From: Microbacterium limosum | Lineage (GTDB): Bacteria > Actinomycetota > Actinomycetes > Actinomycetales > Microbacteriaceae | Direction of reading: 5' to 3' | DNA: 64,000 nt | Assembly (NCBI RefSeq): GCF_036324365.1 | Contig: NZ_CP137080.1 | Location: 1 to 64,000, forward strand | In this document: positions 47,494-55,769 of the stretch, one piece after another | Layout of the letters: every line of letters starts with the position of its first letter | Position numbering within the stretch: position 1 is the stretch's first letter | The notes under the pieces: generated by a model | The model's database searches: none | What the model was told of the DNA's origin: nothing | Seen by the model: the letters and a program-made list of their open reading frames with translations, nothing else | Made by a program: the position numbers and the translations under genes

Positions 47494-47772
47494 GGCTCCG
47501 CACCCGCTCTGCATATCGGCGCCCGCCCACTCGGGCGACCGCAGTGAGCCACTGTCCGCCGGTCCGATCGCCAGACGCCGGATGTTCCGATGAGCGAGAC
47601 GCTTGCCGTCCGTATCGATCAGCGAGACGGGCCCGTGACGACGGAACGCGCCTCCAGTAACGTCCCGAGCCAGTTGGGCGCCCGCGGACCATCCCGGACG
47701 CCGTTGTCGAGCGATGAGGCTCCGGTGACCGAACCCTCCCGCTCGTCCCGAAACGAGGAAACGAGGAAACGG

Positions 47773-49152
47773 ATGGGATCGCTGACCGAGGCCGTGAAGA
47801 AGGCCGGAAGCCCAGTGGAGCTGCTCCGCAATTCGACGGCGAGCCCGCAGGTCGTGCCGATCGAGGTGCCCCGCGAGTACACCAACTGGGAATCGGAGCA
47901 GCTCGCGTGGCACACCACGTGCGGACTTCTCGACCAGAGTCACCACATGGTGACCATCACGCTCGAAGGGCCGGACCTCGTGCCGTTCCTGGCGCGCATC
48001 GGCATCAACACATTCGCCAACTTCGGCGTCAACCGCGCGAAGCAGCTCGTCGCGTGCTCCCCCGATGGCTTCCTCATCGGCCAGGGGATCCTGTTCCGCA
48101 TCTCCGAGGAGAAGGCGATCCTCGTCGGCCCGTGGGGCGTCATGGACTGGGTCGAGTATCAGTACGCGATCACCCCGAACAGGCTCCGCTTCCGCCGCGA
48201 GGGCACCTCGTTCTCGCGTGCAGGGGACCCCGAGTACTTCCGCTACGAGGTGCAGGGACCCACCGCGCCCGACGTCGTCCGCGACTTGCTCGGGGGCGAG
48301 CTCCCCGAGCTCGGCTTCTTCCACATGTCTCAGGCGAGCGTCTACGGCCGGGAGATCACCTTCCTCCGGCACGGCATGGTCGGCCAGCCCGGCTACGAGA
48401 TCTTCGGCAAGTGGGAGGACAAGGACGTCGTCACGCGTGCCCTCCTCGCCGCCGGCGAGAAGCACGGGATGACTCGCACGGGCGCCTACGCCTACTTCAC
48501 CACCGCTGTCTACTCGGGATACCTGCCGGGCGTCCTGCCCGCGATCTACACGAGCCCCGAGCTCGCCGACTACCGTGACTGGCTGAGCGATCGGTCGTTC
48601 GAGGCGACGGCGCCGCTCGGCGGCAGCTTCTTCTCCGACAACGTCGAGGACTACTACCTCACCCCGTTCGCGCTCGGCTACGACCGAGCGCTGAAGTTCG
48701 ACCACGACTTCATCGGCCGCGAGGCGCTGCAGAGGATGGTCGACGACGGCGTCCCGGCCCGGAAGAAGAAGGTCACGCTGATCTGGAACCCCGACGACGT
48801 CGCATCGATCTATCGCTCGTGGTTCAACGAGGGCGAGAACGCGAAGATGCTGCAGCTGCCCGGCGGACCCGGCTACACGACCTTCCGATACGACTCGGTG
48901 CGCGCCGACGGGGTTCACGTCGGGACCTCGGGATACCCGGGCGCGGCGTCGATCTACCGGAAGGTGCTCTCGGTCGCGATCCTCGACAGCGAGTACGCCG
49001 TCGAGGGGCGAGAGCTGACTCTGCTGTGGGGCGAGGAGCCGAACTCGGGCAAGGCCCGCGTGGAGAGCCACCGCCAGAAGGAGATCCGCGTCACCGTCGC
49101 GCCCGCGCCTTACAGCGACTACGCGCGGACCGACTACCGCACGAAAGCGTGA
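47773..49152 (+). CDS. Tetrahydrofolate-dependent aryl ether O-demethylase (LigM/DesA-like, GcvT fold)
   Basis: The 459-residue product is close to LigM (vanillate/3-O-methylgallate demethylase) across its length, for example GGSFFSDNVEDYYLTPFALGY and KFDHDFIGREAL against [21 protein letters not shown] and KFDHDFIGRDAL in LigM. Such enzymes move an O-methyl to tetrahydrofolate; SesA, from the same fold, opens methylenedioxyphenyl rings. Aligned by eye: Gln55 and His58 match LigM Gln57/His60, and Tyr241 matches Tyr247, but Val28 replaces Tyr31 and Pro120 replaces Arg122, which binds the vanillate carboxylate. A non-carboxylated aromatic is therefore likely. AGGA lies 7-10 nt before the ATG; an upstream ATG at 47590 adds 61 non-conserved residues. 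Confidence 0.87.
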   Translation: MGSLTEAVKKAGSPVELLRNSTASPQVVPIEVPREYTNWESEQLAWHTTCGLLDQSHHMVTITLEGPDLVPFLARIGINTFANFGVNRAKQLVACSPDGFLIGQGILFRISEEKAILVGPWGVMDWVEYQYAITPNRLRFRREGTSFSRAGDPEYFRYEVQGPTAPDVVRDLLGGELPELGFFHMSQASVYGREITFLRHGMVGQPGYEIFGKWEDKDVVTRALLAAGEKHGMTRTGAYAYFTTAVYSGYLPGVLPAIYTSPELADYRDWLSDRSFEATAPLGGSFFSDNVEDYYLTPFALGYDRALKFDHDFIGREALQRMVDDGVPARKKKVTLIWNPDDVASIYRSWFNEGENAKMLQLPGGPGYTTFRYDSVRADGVHVGTSGYPGAASIYRKVLSVAILDSEYAVEGRELTLLWGEEPNSGKARVESHRQKEIRVTVAPAPYSDYARTDYRTKA

Positions 49153-49156
49153 CGAG

Positions 49157-49184
49157 ACCGGCGCCGCCTTCGGGCGGCGCCGGT
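49157..49184 (+). terminator. Rho-independent-type terminator with UUCG tetraloop
   Basis: A perfect 12-bp GC-rich stem (49157-49168, ACCGGCGCCGCC, with 49173-49184) closes a C(TTCG)G tetraloop and is followed by TTCCCTTTCC. It starts 4 nt after the demethylase stop and ends 44 nt before the next ATG. It should end or attenuate transcription between the demethylase and the phosphotransferase genes. Confidence 0.8.
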
Positions 49185-49296
49185 TTCCCTTTCCACCCCA
49201 TCCAGAGATGACAAAGGAGTTATCAGACATGACCATCGAGAGTTTCGAGATCCCGTCCTCGGTGACGACGCCGAGGGCGCGGAGGGCTGGGAGCGG

Positions 49297-51051
49297 ATGT
49301 ACCCCGCGTACATGCGCTTCTCGCCCGAGAACCGTGATGACGAAGACGCCACCCTGTGGTTCTGGGATTCCATGCATCACATGGAGGCGCTTCCGCCGTT
49401 CGACATGATCAGCCACGAGGCATGGGGGGTGGGCCTCGGCGAGTTCAACTCGCGCATCTTCCCGGTGCCGCCCGCATACGGGATCGACCAGCGCATCCTC
49501 AACGGCTACCTGTACATCCGTCCCGTCGCGGTGAGCGACGTCGAATGGATCGGTGAGCGGGCGCGGCTGTTCGCAGAGCGAGCCACCTACTACTACGAGA
49601 ACTGGGACGACCTGTTCGAGAAGTGGAAGGAGAAGATGGAGGCGGTCATCCGCGAGGTCGAGGCGCTCGAGATCCCCGATCTCCCGCGGCTCGAAGACGA
49701 GAAGATCGTTACCGGCGCCACGGGAGTCAGCAGCGGGCATCTCCTCATCGGCGCGTACGACAAGCTGATCGAGAGCATCTTCCTCGCCTACCAGTACCAC
49801 TTCGAGATGCTGAACCTCGCGTACGCCGCGTATCTCAACCTCCTCACCTTCTGCAAGGAGTCCTTCCCGGGCATCAAGGACGAGACGATCGTCCAGATGG
49901 TCGCGGGCAACGAGATCCTGTTCTTCCGTCCGGACGACGAGATCAAGGCCCTCGCCCGTCTCGCGATCGAGCTCGGCATCCACGAGGAGCTCACCGACGG
50001 CGCCGACGACCCGCAGGCCACGATCGCGCGGCTCGCGGGGACGCCCGAGGGCGACCAGTGGATCGCGCGGCTCGAAGCGGCCAAGGAGCCGTGGTTCAAC
50101 TTCTCCGGCGGCACGGGTCTCTACCACCACGAGCGTTCGTGGGTCGACGACCTCACGGTCCCGTGGGTCGCGCTCACCGGGTACATCGGGAAGCTCCTCG
50201 CAGGCGAGAGCATCGACCGCCCCACCCAGGAGATCCTCGCCCGCCGCGAGCGGGTCACGAGCGAGTACCGCAATCTGCTGCCCAACGACGAGGAACGCGT
50301 CATCTTCGACCAGAACGTCGACCTCGCGAGGCTCGTCGATCCGTATGTCGAGGACCACAACTTCTACATCGAGAACTGGTTCCACACGATCTTCTGGAAC
50401 AAGATGCGCGACGTCGGCGACCGACTGGTGACCGGCGGGTTCATCGAGGACCGCGAGGACGTGTTCATGCTGAACCGATGGGAGGTCGGCCAGGCGCTCT
50501 TCGAGATGGTGTTCGGCTGGGCGACCGGCGCGCGCAAGCGTCACACCCCGTGGAAGGCCGAGATCTCGGACCGCAAGCGGATCCTCGCCGCCCTGCGAGG
50601 CTGGACTCCGCCGCCCGCGCTCGGCCCGATCCCGGATGAGATCTCGGAGCCGTTCACGGTGCTGCTGTGGGGCATCACGACCGACCGGATCAAGGTCTGG
50701 CTGGGCGACGGCGACGACGATCCCGATGCGCTGCGGGGCGTTCCGGCGTCGCCGGGCGTGCGAGAGGGCACCGCACGCGTGATCCGCGACGCGAGCCAGC
50801 TGAGCGAGGTCGTTCAGGACGAGATCCTGGTCTGCCCGATCACCGCGCCCGCGTGGGGCGCGATCTTCAACAAGATCCAGGCCGCCGTCTCCGACATCGG
50901 CGGCATCATGAGCCACGCGGCGATCGTGAGCCGCGAGTACGGCCTGCCCGCGGTCGTCGGGACGGGCAACGGCACCACGAAGATCAAGACGGGAGACCGG
51001 ATACGGGTCGATGGGGACACGGGACTGGTGACCATCCTGGAGCGCGCGTAG
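49297..51051 (+). CDS. Phenylphosphate synthase alpha-like subunit (swivelling-His phosphotransferase)
   Basis: The 584-residue open frame resembles the alpha subunit of phenylphosphate synthase over its length (MYPAYMRF; EFNSRIFPVPPAYGIDQRIL; NGYLYI; RSWVDDLTVPW) and ends with the PEP-utilising mobile domain. The phospho-His lies in GGIMSHAAIVSREYG (residue 540 of this frame). It has no PEP-binding barrel, so phosphate from the beta partner would go to another acceptor. The real start is probably the ATG at 49229 (AAAGGAG 9 nt upstream): it encodes MTIESFEIPSSV, and reading on in the -1 frame gives DDAEGAEGWER-MYPAYMRF, so one base seems missing near 49262-49264. Alternatively translation starts at 49297 (GGAGG at 49281-49285). 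Confidence 0.85.
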   Translation: MYPAYMRFSPENRDDEDATLWFWDSMHHMEALPPFDMISHEAWGVGLGEFNSRIFPVPPAYGIDQRILNGYLYIRPVAVSDVEWIGERARLFAERATYYYENWDDLFEKWKEKMEAVIREVEALEIPDLPRLEDEKIVTGATGVSSGHLLIGAYDKLIESIFLAYQYHFEMLNLAYAAYLNLLTFCKESFPGIKDETIVQMVAGNEILFFRPDDEIKALARLAIELGIHEELTDGADDPQATIARLAGTPEGDQWIARLEAAKEPWFNFSGGTGLYHHERSWVDDLTVPWVALTGYIGKLLAGESIDRPTQEILARRERVTSEYRNLLPNDEERVIFDQNVDLARLVDPYVEDHNFYIENWFHTIFWNKMRDVGDRLVTGGFIEDREDVFMLNRWEVGQALFEMVFGWATGARKRHTPWKAEISDRKRILAALRGWTPPPALGPIPDEISEPFTVLLWGITTDRIKVWLGDGDDDPDALRGVPASPGVREGTARVIRDASQLSEVVQDEILVCPITAPAWGAIFNKIQAAVSDIGGIMSHAAIVSREYGLPAVVGTGNGTTKIKTGDRIRVDGDTGLVTILERA

Positions 51052-51079
51052 CGCCCGGGCCGGTCTGAGAGGAGAAGAC

Positions 51080-52129
51080 ATGAGCGAGCAGATCATCTGG
51101 TTGACCCCCTCCACCCCGCCCGACCCGGCAGTGCTGGGCGGCAAGGGCGTCGGCCTCGTCCGGCTGATCGGATTGGAGGCGCCCGTGCCCTCGGCCTTCG
51201 TGGTGACGACGGGCGCGTACCTCGACCACATCCGCCGGACGGGGCTGGACGAGCGGATCGTGGCGATCTCGAGCGGGGCGGAGTCGGTCGAGGAACAGGC
51301 GCGGGCCTCGCAGGAGATCGAAGAGCTCTTCCTCTCGACCCCTCTCTCCCCCGAGCTCGCGGACGGCCTCCGCGAGGCATACGGGCGGTACGACGACGCA
51401 CCGGTCGCCGTGCGCTCGAGCGCGACGGCGGAGGACACCGCGGAGGCGTCGTTCGCGGGCCAGCAGGAGAGCTACCTGTGGGTCCGCGGCGGCGACTCCG
51501 TGGTCGAGCACGTCGCGAAGGTGTGGGCGAGCCTCTTCACGCCGCAGGCCATCGCCTACCGCGTGAAGAACGGCGTCGACGTGCGCGAGGTCTCGATGGC
51601 GGTCGTCGTCCAGGAGATGGTCGAGTCGAGCGTCGCGGGCGTCATGCTCACGCTGAACCCGACGACGGGCGACGCGTCGGAGATCTACGTCGAGGCGACC
51701 TACGGGCTCGGGCTCGGCCTGGTCTCGGGCGAAGTCACGCCGGACAGCTTCGGCGTCGACCGGGTGACCCTCGGCTTCCGGTCGAGGGCCGTGGGATCGA
51801 AGGAGAAGGCGTACCGACTCGATCCGGAGGCCGACGAGGTCGTCCTCCGGATCGTCTCGGACGAGGATCGAGCGGTCGCGTGCGTGACCGACGACGAGGC
51901 GCTCGCGATCGCCCGGATGGGCAAGTCGGTCGACGAGCGGCTCGGGTCTCGGCAGGACATCGAGTGGGCTCTCGGTCCCGGCGAACCCGGCGTGCGGGAG
52001 CTGTTCCTGCTGCAGACGCGTCCCGAGACGGTGTGGAGCAACCGTGTCGCCACCAAGCGCGCGCGCGGAGCAACGCCCGTCGACCGCATCCTGGCGATGA
52101 TGCAGACGCCGATGCGCCTGCACGACTGA
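51080..52129 (+). CDS. Phenylphosphate synthase beta-like subunit (ATP-grasp, PPDK/PEP-synthase N-terminal domain)
   Basis: The 349-residue product is the free-standing ATP-binding domain of PEP synthase/PPDK enzymes: LGGKGVGLVRLIGL, AVRSSATAEDTAEASFAGQQ, MVVQEMVES-type segment, LTLNPTTGDASEIYVEATYG and the closing LLQTRPETVW. It would use ATP to phosphorylate the catalytic His of the alpha subunit encoded 28 bp upstream. Length matches the roughly 40 kDa beta subunit of Thauera phenylphosphate synthase. The third, CBS-domain subunit of that enzyme is absent. AGAGGAGA precedes the ATG. Rifampicin phosphotransferases share the domains but as one chain. Confidence 0.87.
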   Translation: MSEQIIWLTPSTPPDPAVLGGKGVGLVRLIGLEAPVPSAFVVTTGAYLDHIRRTGLDERIVAISSGAESVEEQARASQEIEELFLSTPLSPELADGLREAYGRYDDAPVAVRSSATAEDTAEASFAGQQESYLWVRGGDSVVEHVAKVWASLFTPQAIAYRVKNGVDVREVSMAVVVQEMVESSVAGVMLTLNPTTGDASEIYVEATYGLGLGLVSGEVTPDSFGVDRVTLGFRSRAVGSKEKAYRLDPEADEVVLRIVSDEDRAVACVTDDEALAIARMGKSVDERLGSRQDIEWALGPGEPGVRELFLLQTRPETVWSNRVATKRARGATPVDRILAMMQTPMRLHD

Positions 52130-52140
52130 TCCTGCTCGCG

Positions 52141-52172
52141 CCGGCCGGGCTCACTCCGCCGAGCCCGGCCGG
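52141..52172. terminator. Bidirectional terminator hairpin between phosphotransferase beta and iclR genes
   Basis: A perfect 12-bp stem (52141-52152 and 52161-52172, CCGGCCGGGCTC and its complement) with an 8-nt loop lies between two convergent genes and overlaps the last codons of the iclR-type gene. No T-tract. Confidence 0.6.
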
Positions 52173-52960
52173 CCCGGTGCGCCCAGCTGCCGTGACAGCG
52201 CGCGGGCCGCCACGGCGACGGCGGGTCCCATCTTGGTGAGGTCCGTGGAGGACAGATGCACCGATACCGACAGGGCTGCGACGGCGCGGCCGTTCGCGTC
52301 GAGCACCGGAGAGGCGGCGCACCCGACATCCGCGACCGACTCCTCCCGCTCGTATGACAGTCGGTTCATTCGGATCGTGTGGAGCTCGCTGCGCAGGACT
52401 TCCGGGTCGGTGATGGTGCGCGGCCCGAGCGCCGCGAGAGGGGGATCGCCCAGGCGATCGAGTTCCTCCAGCGGCCTGAACGCGAGCAGCACCTTCCCGA
52501 CACCGGTCGCGTGCGCCGGAAGTCGACCGCCGATGCGGGAGGGCAGCGGCGGTGTGAGCTTGCTGCGGAGCCGGTGAACGTAGACGACCTCGGTGCCCTC
52601 CAAGACCGCGAGGTGCACGGTCTGCTTCGTGGCCGACATGAGTTCGTACATGTAGGGCGCTGCAACGCGCCTGAGATCCGTCGTCCGGCTCGCCTGCTGG
52701 CCGAGCTCGAACAGCCGGATCCCGAGGCGGAAGTGGTCCCCGTCGCGCTCGAGGATGCTCTCGTCGACCAGGTCGCGTGCGATCCGCGAGACCGACGCCT
52801 TCGGGATGCCGGTGCGGCGGCTGAGCTCCGACACCGTGAATTCGCTCTCCTCGCGCAGGTAGAGCCGCAGGATCGTGGACACGCGGCTGATCATCGACGG
52901 CATCGTCGTGTCTCGCTCAATGGAACGCATGCGCAGAGTGTCGAGGCCCTGTCGATTCAT
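52151..52960 (-). CDS. IclR-family transcriptional regulator
   Basis: The 269-residue protein has the IclR winged helix (about residues 25-85; FTVSELSRRTGIPKASVSRI) and the effector domain (LPAHATGVGKVLLAF; VADVGCAASPVLDANGRAVA with the conserved loop). IclR regulators often control aromatic catabolism genes. It is divergent from the HAD gene (41-bp gap, containing the palindrome TTCGCGAA at 52980-52987) and convergent with the phosphotransferase genes, so it likely regulates this block. The ATG at 52960 is preferred to a TTG at 52966. Confidence 0.93.
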   Translation of the reverse strand: MNRQGLDTLRMRSIERDTTMPSMISRVSTILRLYLREESEFTVSELSRRTGIPKASVSRIARDLVDESILERDGDHFRLGIRLFELGQQASRTTDLRRVAAPYMYELMSATKQTVHLAVLEGTEVVYVHRLRSKLTPPLPSRIGGRLPAHATGVGKVLLAFRPLEELDRLGDPPLAALGPRTITDPEVLRSELHTIRMNRLSYEREESVADVGCAASPVLDANGRAVAALSVSVHLSSTDLTKMGPAVAVAARALSRQLGAPGRPGSAE

Positions 52961-53001
52961 CGTCAACCCCCCTATCCGATTCGCGAACCCGAGGAGACGT
53001 C

Positions 53002-53844
53002 ATGACCCCCAGCACCCCCGGCCGCCGTGGCTGGATCATCGATGTGGACGGCTGCCTCGTGCGTGCGGCCCGCTACGGCGGCGACGGTGGACAGCCGATC
53101 GAGGGCTCCGCCGAGTTCATCGCGCTCCTCGATCGCGTCGGCGAGCCCTATGTCGTCTGCACGAACGCGTCCGGCAACCCGCCGGACACGTACGCTGCAG
53201 GTCTGCGAGCCGAGGGCATCCCGGTCGACGACGCGCACTTCGAGACGGCGGGCAGCATGACCGCCGATCTCATCGCCCGACGGCATCCCGGGGAGACCGT
53301 CGCCGTCGTCGGCAGCCCCGCGTTCGCCGACACCGTCCGGTCATACGGCGTCGATGTCGCCGTGGGCGAGCGTGCGAGGTCCGCGAGTGTCGTCGCCGTA
53401 GGCGACGGCGTCGAGTTCCGAACGGCCGACCTCGACGCGGCGGCGCTCGCGGTCGACGCCGGGGCAGCCTTCTACAGCACGGTCGGCCAGCGCTGGTTCC
53501 ATGGCGGGATGCAGAAGGGCATCACGAGCTCGGCATTGATCGCGGCCGGCATCGCCTGGACGACGGGGGTGCAGCCGGAGGTCACCGGAAAACCCTCCCG
53601 CGAACTCGGGCTCGCGCTCGCCGCGCGGATGGGAGTGGCTCCAGAGGACGTCGTCGTCGTCGGCGACGCGCTCGCCGAGGTCGAGCTCGCGCGCGTGATC
53701 GGCGGGACGTCGTACCTCGTGCTGACGGGCGGCGTCGACCGCGCGACCGCCGACGCCCTGCCGGCGGCGCGCCGCCCGGACGCCGTCTTCGAGGACATCG
53801 GTGGGGTTCTCGCGCACACCCGGGCGGAACTCGGCGACGTGTAG
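53002..53844 (+). CDS. HAD-IIA family phosphatase (NagD/4-nitrophenylphosphatase-like)
   Basis: The 280-residue protein is a HAD subclass IIA phosphatase: motif I IDVDGCLV (nucleophile Asp), motif II VCTNASG, an alpha/beta cap between, motif III Lys in TGKPS, and motif IV VVGDALAEVE, where the second acidic residue is Glu. Relatives include p-nitrophenyl-phosphatases and sugar/pyridoxal phosphate phosphatases. Next to an aryl-phosphorylating enzyme pair, an aryl phosphate is a reasonable substrate, but this is inference. GAGGAGAC precedes the ATG. Possibly co-regulated by the divergent IclR protein. Confidence 0.88.
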   Translation: MTPSTPGRRGWIIDVDGCLVRAARYGGDGGQPIEGSAEFIALLDRVGEPYVVCTNASGNPPDTYAAGLRAEGIPVDDAHFETAGSMTADLIARRHPGETVAVVGSPAFADTVRSYGVDVAVGERARSASVVAVGDGVEFRTADLDAAALAVDAGAAFYSTVGQRWFHGGMQKGITSSALIAAGIAWTTGVQPEVTGKPSRELGLALAARMGVAPEDVVVVGDALAEVELARVIGGTSYLVLTGGVDRATADALPAARRPDAVFEDIGGVLAHTRAELGDV

Positions 53845-53865
53845 CCGGCCCGTAACGTAACCGCT

Positions 53866-53882
53866 GGCGCATCCCATGCGCC
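53866..53882. promoter_or_regulatory. 7-bp inverted repeat upstream of the araC-type gene
   Basis: GGCGCAT, three bases, then ATGCGCC form a perfect repeat 40 nt before the araC-type start. GTAACGTAAC (53852-53861) just upstream could include its -10 (TAACGT). The repeat may be an operator; this is uncertain. Confidence 0.35.
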
Positions 53883-53922
53883 GGAGGAGATACTGAACGG
53901 TGGGATCGTCGAAGGAGACGAC

Positions 53923-54873
53923 GTGGGACCCGACCCGCTGCAATATCACGTCCTCGCCAGCGCCGACGAAGACGAGCTTCGTGATGCCGGGAGCCGGATG
54001 TTCTCCCCGCACCGGCTGAGGCTCGGGGCGGGGGAGGCGCGCCTCGGGGCCGTCGATCTCGACGAGCTCCTCATCGGTCGCCTCCGCTACGGCTCCGACG
54101 CCGTGGTCGCGACGGATCCCATCCACTACTACTCCGTGCAGCTTCCGATCACGGGGCGCGGCGGCGCGCGCGTCCTCGACGAGGCGGTCACGATGCGCCG
54201 CGGGCAGGGACTCGTGCTCAATCCCGGGGATGCCGTGGCCTTCGAGCTCGACCGCGACCTGGATCGCATCGCGCTGAAGATCCCGGAGGCGGTGATCACG
54301 CGGCACCTTGCGATCCTGCTCGGGTATCCGGTCGGCGGTCCCCCGCGGTTCCGGCGGTCGTCGGAGTCCCCCCGTTCCCCCTGGGTGTCCGCGCTCTGCC
54401 TCCTCGCGCGCGAGGTCGATCCGTTCGGCACGCACCCGGTGCCTCGACCGCTCGCCGGCCGGGTCGTGGATGCCTTCCTCACGAGCCTGCTTCTCAGCCA
54501 GACGCACGACTGGTCTGCGCGGCTGCACGACGCACCGCCCTCGGAGCGCAGCGCGGTGACATCCGTGGTCGACCGAATCGAGGCGGACCCGCAACTGCCC
54601 TGGTCGCTCGCCACCCTGGCCGCGGAGGCGGGCGTCGGCGGGCGGTCGCTCCAGATCGCCTTCCGGCGCGAGCTCGGGGTATCCCCGATGCGGTACCTCC
54701 GCAACGTGCGTCTGCGCAGGTGCTATGCGGCGCTGCGCGACCCCGCGTTCGCGGGCATCTCGGTCTCCGACGTGGCGGCGGCGAACGGGTTCACCCATCT
54801 CGGCCGTTTCGCGCAGGTCTTTCGCGACACGTACGGGCTGCTGCCGTCGGAGGTGCGCCGCTCCGTGCGGTAG
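53923..54873 (+). CDS. AraC-family transcriptional regulator
   Basis: The 316-residue protein has an N-terminal AraC_binding_2-type effector domain (about residues 20-190; VQLPITGRGGARVLDEAVTM) and the two-helix-turn-helix C-terminal domain: WSLATLAAEAGVGGRSLQIA and VSDVAAANGFTHLGRFAQVF. The related domain is found in activators of benzoate, phenol and xylene catabolism (XylS/FeaR type), so it is the likely activator of the meta-cleavage operon that begins 107 bp downstream. GTG start with GAAGGAGA 5-12 nt upstream. Confidence 0.92.
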   Translation: MGPDPLQYHVLASADEDELRDAGSRMFSPHRLRLGAGEARLGAVDLDELLIGRLRYGSDAVVATDPIHYYSVQLPITGRGGARVLDEAVTMRRGQGLVLNPGDAVAFELDRDLDRIALKIPEAVITRHLAILLGYPVGGPPRFRRSSESPRSPWVSALCLLAREVDPFGTHPVPRPLAGRVVDAFLTSLLLSQTHDWSARLHDAPPSERSAVTSVVDRIEADPQLPWSLATLAAEAGVGGRSLQIAFRRELGVSPMRYLRNVRLRRCYAALRDPAFAGISVSDVAAANGFTHLGRFAQVFRDTYGLLPSEVRRSVR

Positions 54874-54980
54874 CCGGAGGCGACGGTCGAGACCGGGGGC
54901 TGTCTCGGTGAGCGGATCGCCTCCTTGGCGGATTCGGCGGCGGACGCGACAGTGGCATCACCCGACAGCGAGGTCGCACT

Positions 54981-55754
54981 ATGACAGCCCCACTCCTCTC
55001 CGATACCGCCGAACGTCTCCTGGCCGCGCGACGTGATCGTCGACCGATCGCCCCGCTGGGTCTGGACAGCATCGACGCGGCGTACGGGGTCCAGCTGGAG
55101 CAGGTCGAGGTGTGGCGGGCGGCGGGCGGCCGCATCGCCGGGTACAAGGTGGGGCTCACGTCCGCGGCGATCCAGCGCCAGCTCGGCGTCGATAGCCCCG
55201 ACTTCGGTCATCTCCTCGAGGACGACTTCGTGCTCAGTGGCGCGCCGATCTCGGCGGACCGCTTCATCCAGCCGCGCGTCGAACCCGAGATCGCCTTCAT
55301 CCTGGGGCGCGATCTCGCCGGACCCGGGGTGACCGCCGCGGACGCCGTGCGCGCGATCGACGCCGCCGTCGCCTCCCTCGAGATCATCGACTCCCGCATC
55401 GCCGACTGGAAGATCTCCCTCACCGACACGATCGCCGACAACGCCTCCGCCGGGGGCGTCGTGCTCGGCAGCACGCCCCGTTCGCTGGACGGCGTCGATC
55501 TCCGCCTGACCGGCGCCGTCCTGCGGCGGAACGGCCGGATCGCGCACACGGGAGCGGGGGCCGCCGTGCTCGGATCGCCGATCTCGGCACTGGTCTGGCT
55601 CGTCAACACGCTCGGCGCCCTCGGCACCACCATTCCGGCCGGATCGGTCGTGCTTCCCGGCGCGGTAACCGCCGCCGTCTCCGCGGCTCCCGGCGACATC
55701 ATCACCGCTGAATTCGCCGGGCTCGGCTCCGTCACGGCGCGGTTCGCCGGCTGA
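54981..55754 (+). CDS. 2-keto-4-pentenoate hydratase family protein
   Basis: The 257-residue product belongs to the 2-oxopent-4-enoate hydratase/oxalocrotonate decarboxylase family. Conserved elements are GYKVGLTSAAIQRQLGV, PRVEPEIAFILGRDL (metal-binding Glu pair), AVASLEIIDSRIADW and ADNASAGGVVLG. In the meta pathway this enzyme adds water to 2-oxopent-4-enoate to give 4-hydroxy-2-oxovalerate, the substrate of the aldolase encoded downstream. Divergence from the second family member at 57766-58551 suggests the two have separate steps. It is the first gene of the operon, 107 bp after araC. Confidence 0.9.
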   Translation: MTAPLLSDTAERLLAARRDRRPIAPLGLDSIDAAYGVQLEQVEVWRAAGGRIAGYKVGLTSAAIQRQLGVDSPDFGHLLEDDFVLSGAPISADRFIQPRVEPEIAFILGRDLAGPGVTAADAVRAIDAAVASLEIIDSRIADWKISLTDTIADNASAGGVVLGSTPRSLDGVDLRLTGAVLRRNGRIAHTGAGAAVLGSPISALVWLVNTLGALGTTIPAGSVVLPGAVTAAVSAAPGDIITAEFAGLGSVTARFAG

Positions 55755-55769
55755 ACCGAAAGGACACAT

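Noticed and set aside
47590..47772. Longer start for the demethylase (ATG 47590)
   Set aside because: The added 61 residues are Ser/Arg-rich with no LigM counterpart, and a good ribosome site serves ATG 47773.
47773..49152. Glycine cleavage T-protein (gcvT) for central metabolism
   Set aside because: The sequence follows LigM/DesA, not GcvT, over its full length and it lies in an aromatic catabolic cluster without gcvH or gcvP.
49297..52129. Conventional PEP synthase or rifampicin phosphotransferase
   Set aside because: There is no PEP-binding barrel, the domains are on separate chains in reverse order, and the N-terminal two thirds of the alpha-like chain match phenylphosphate synthase.
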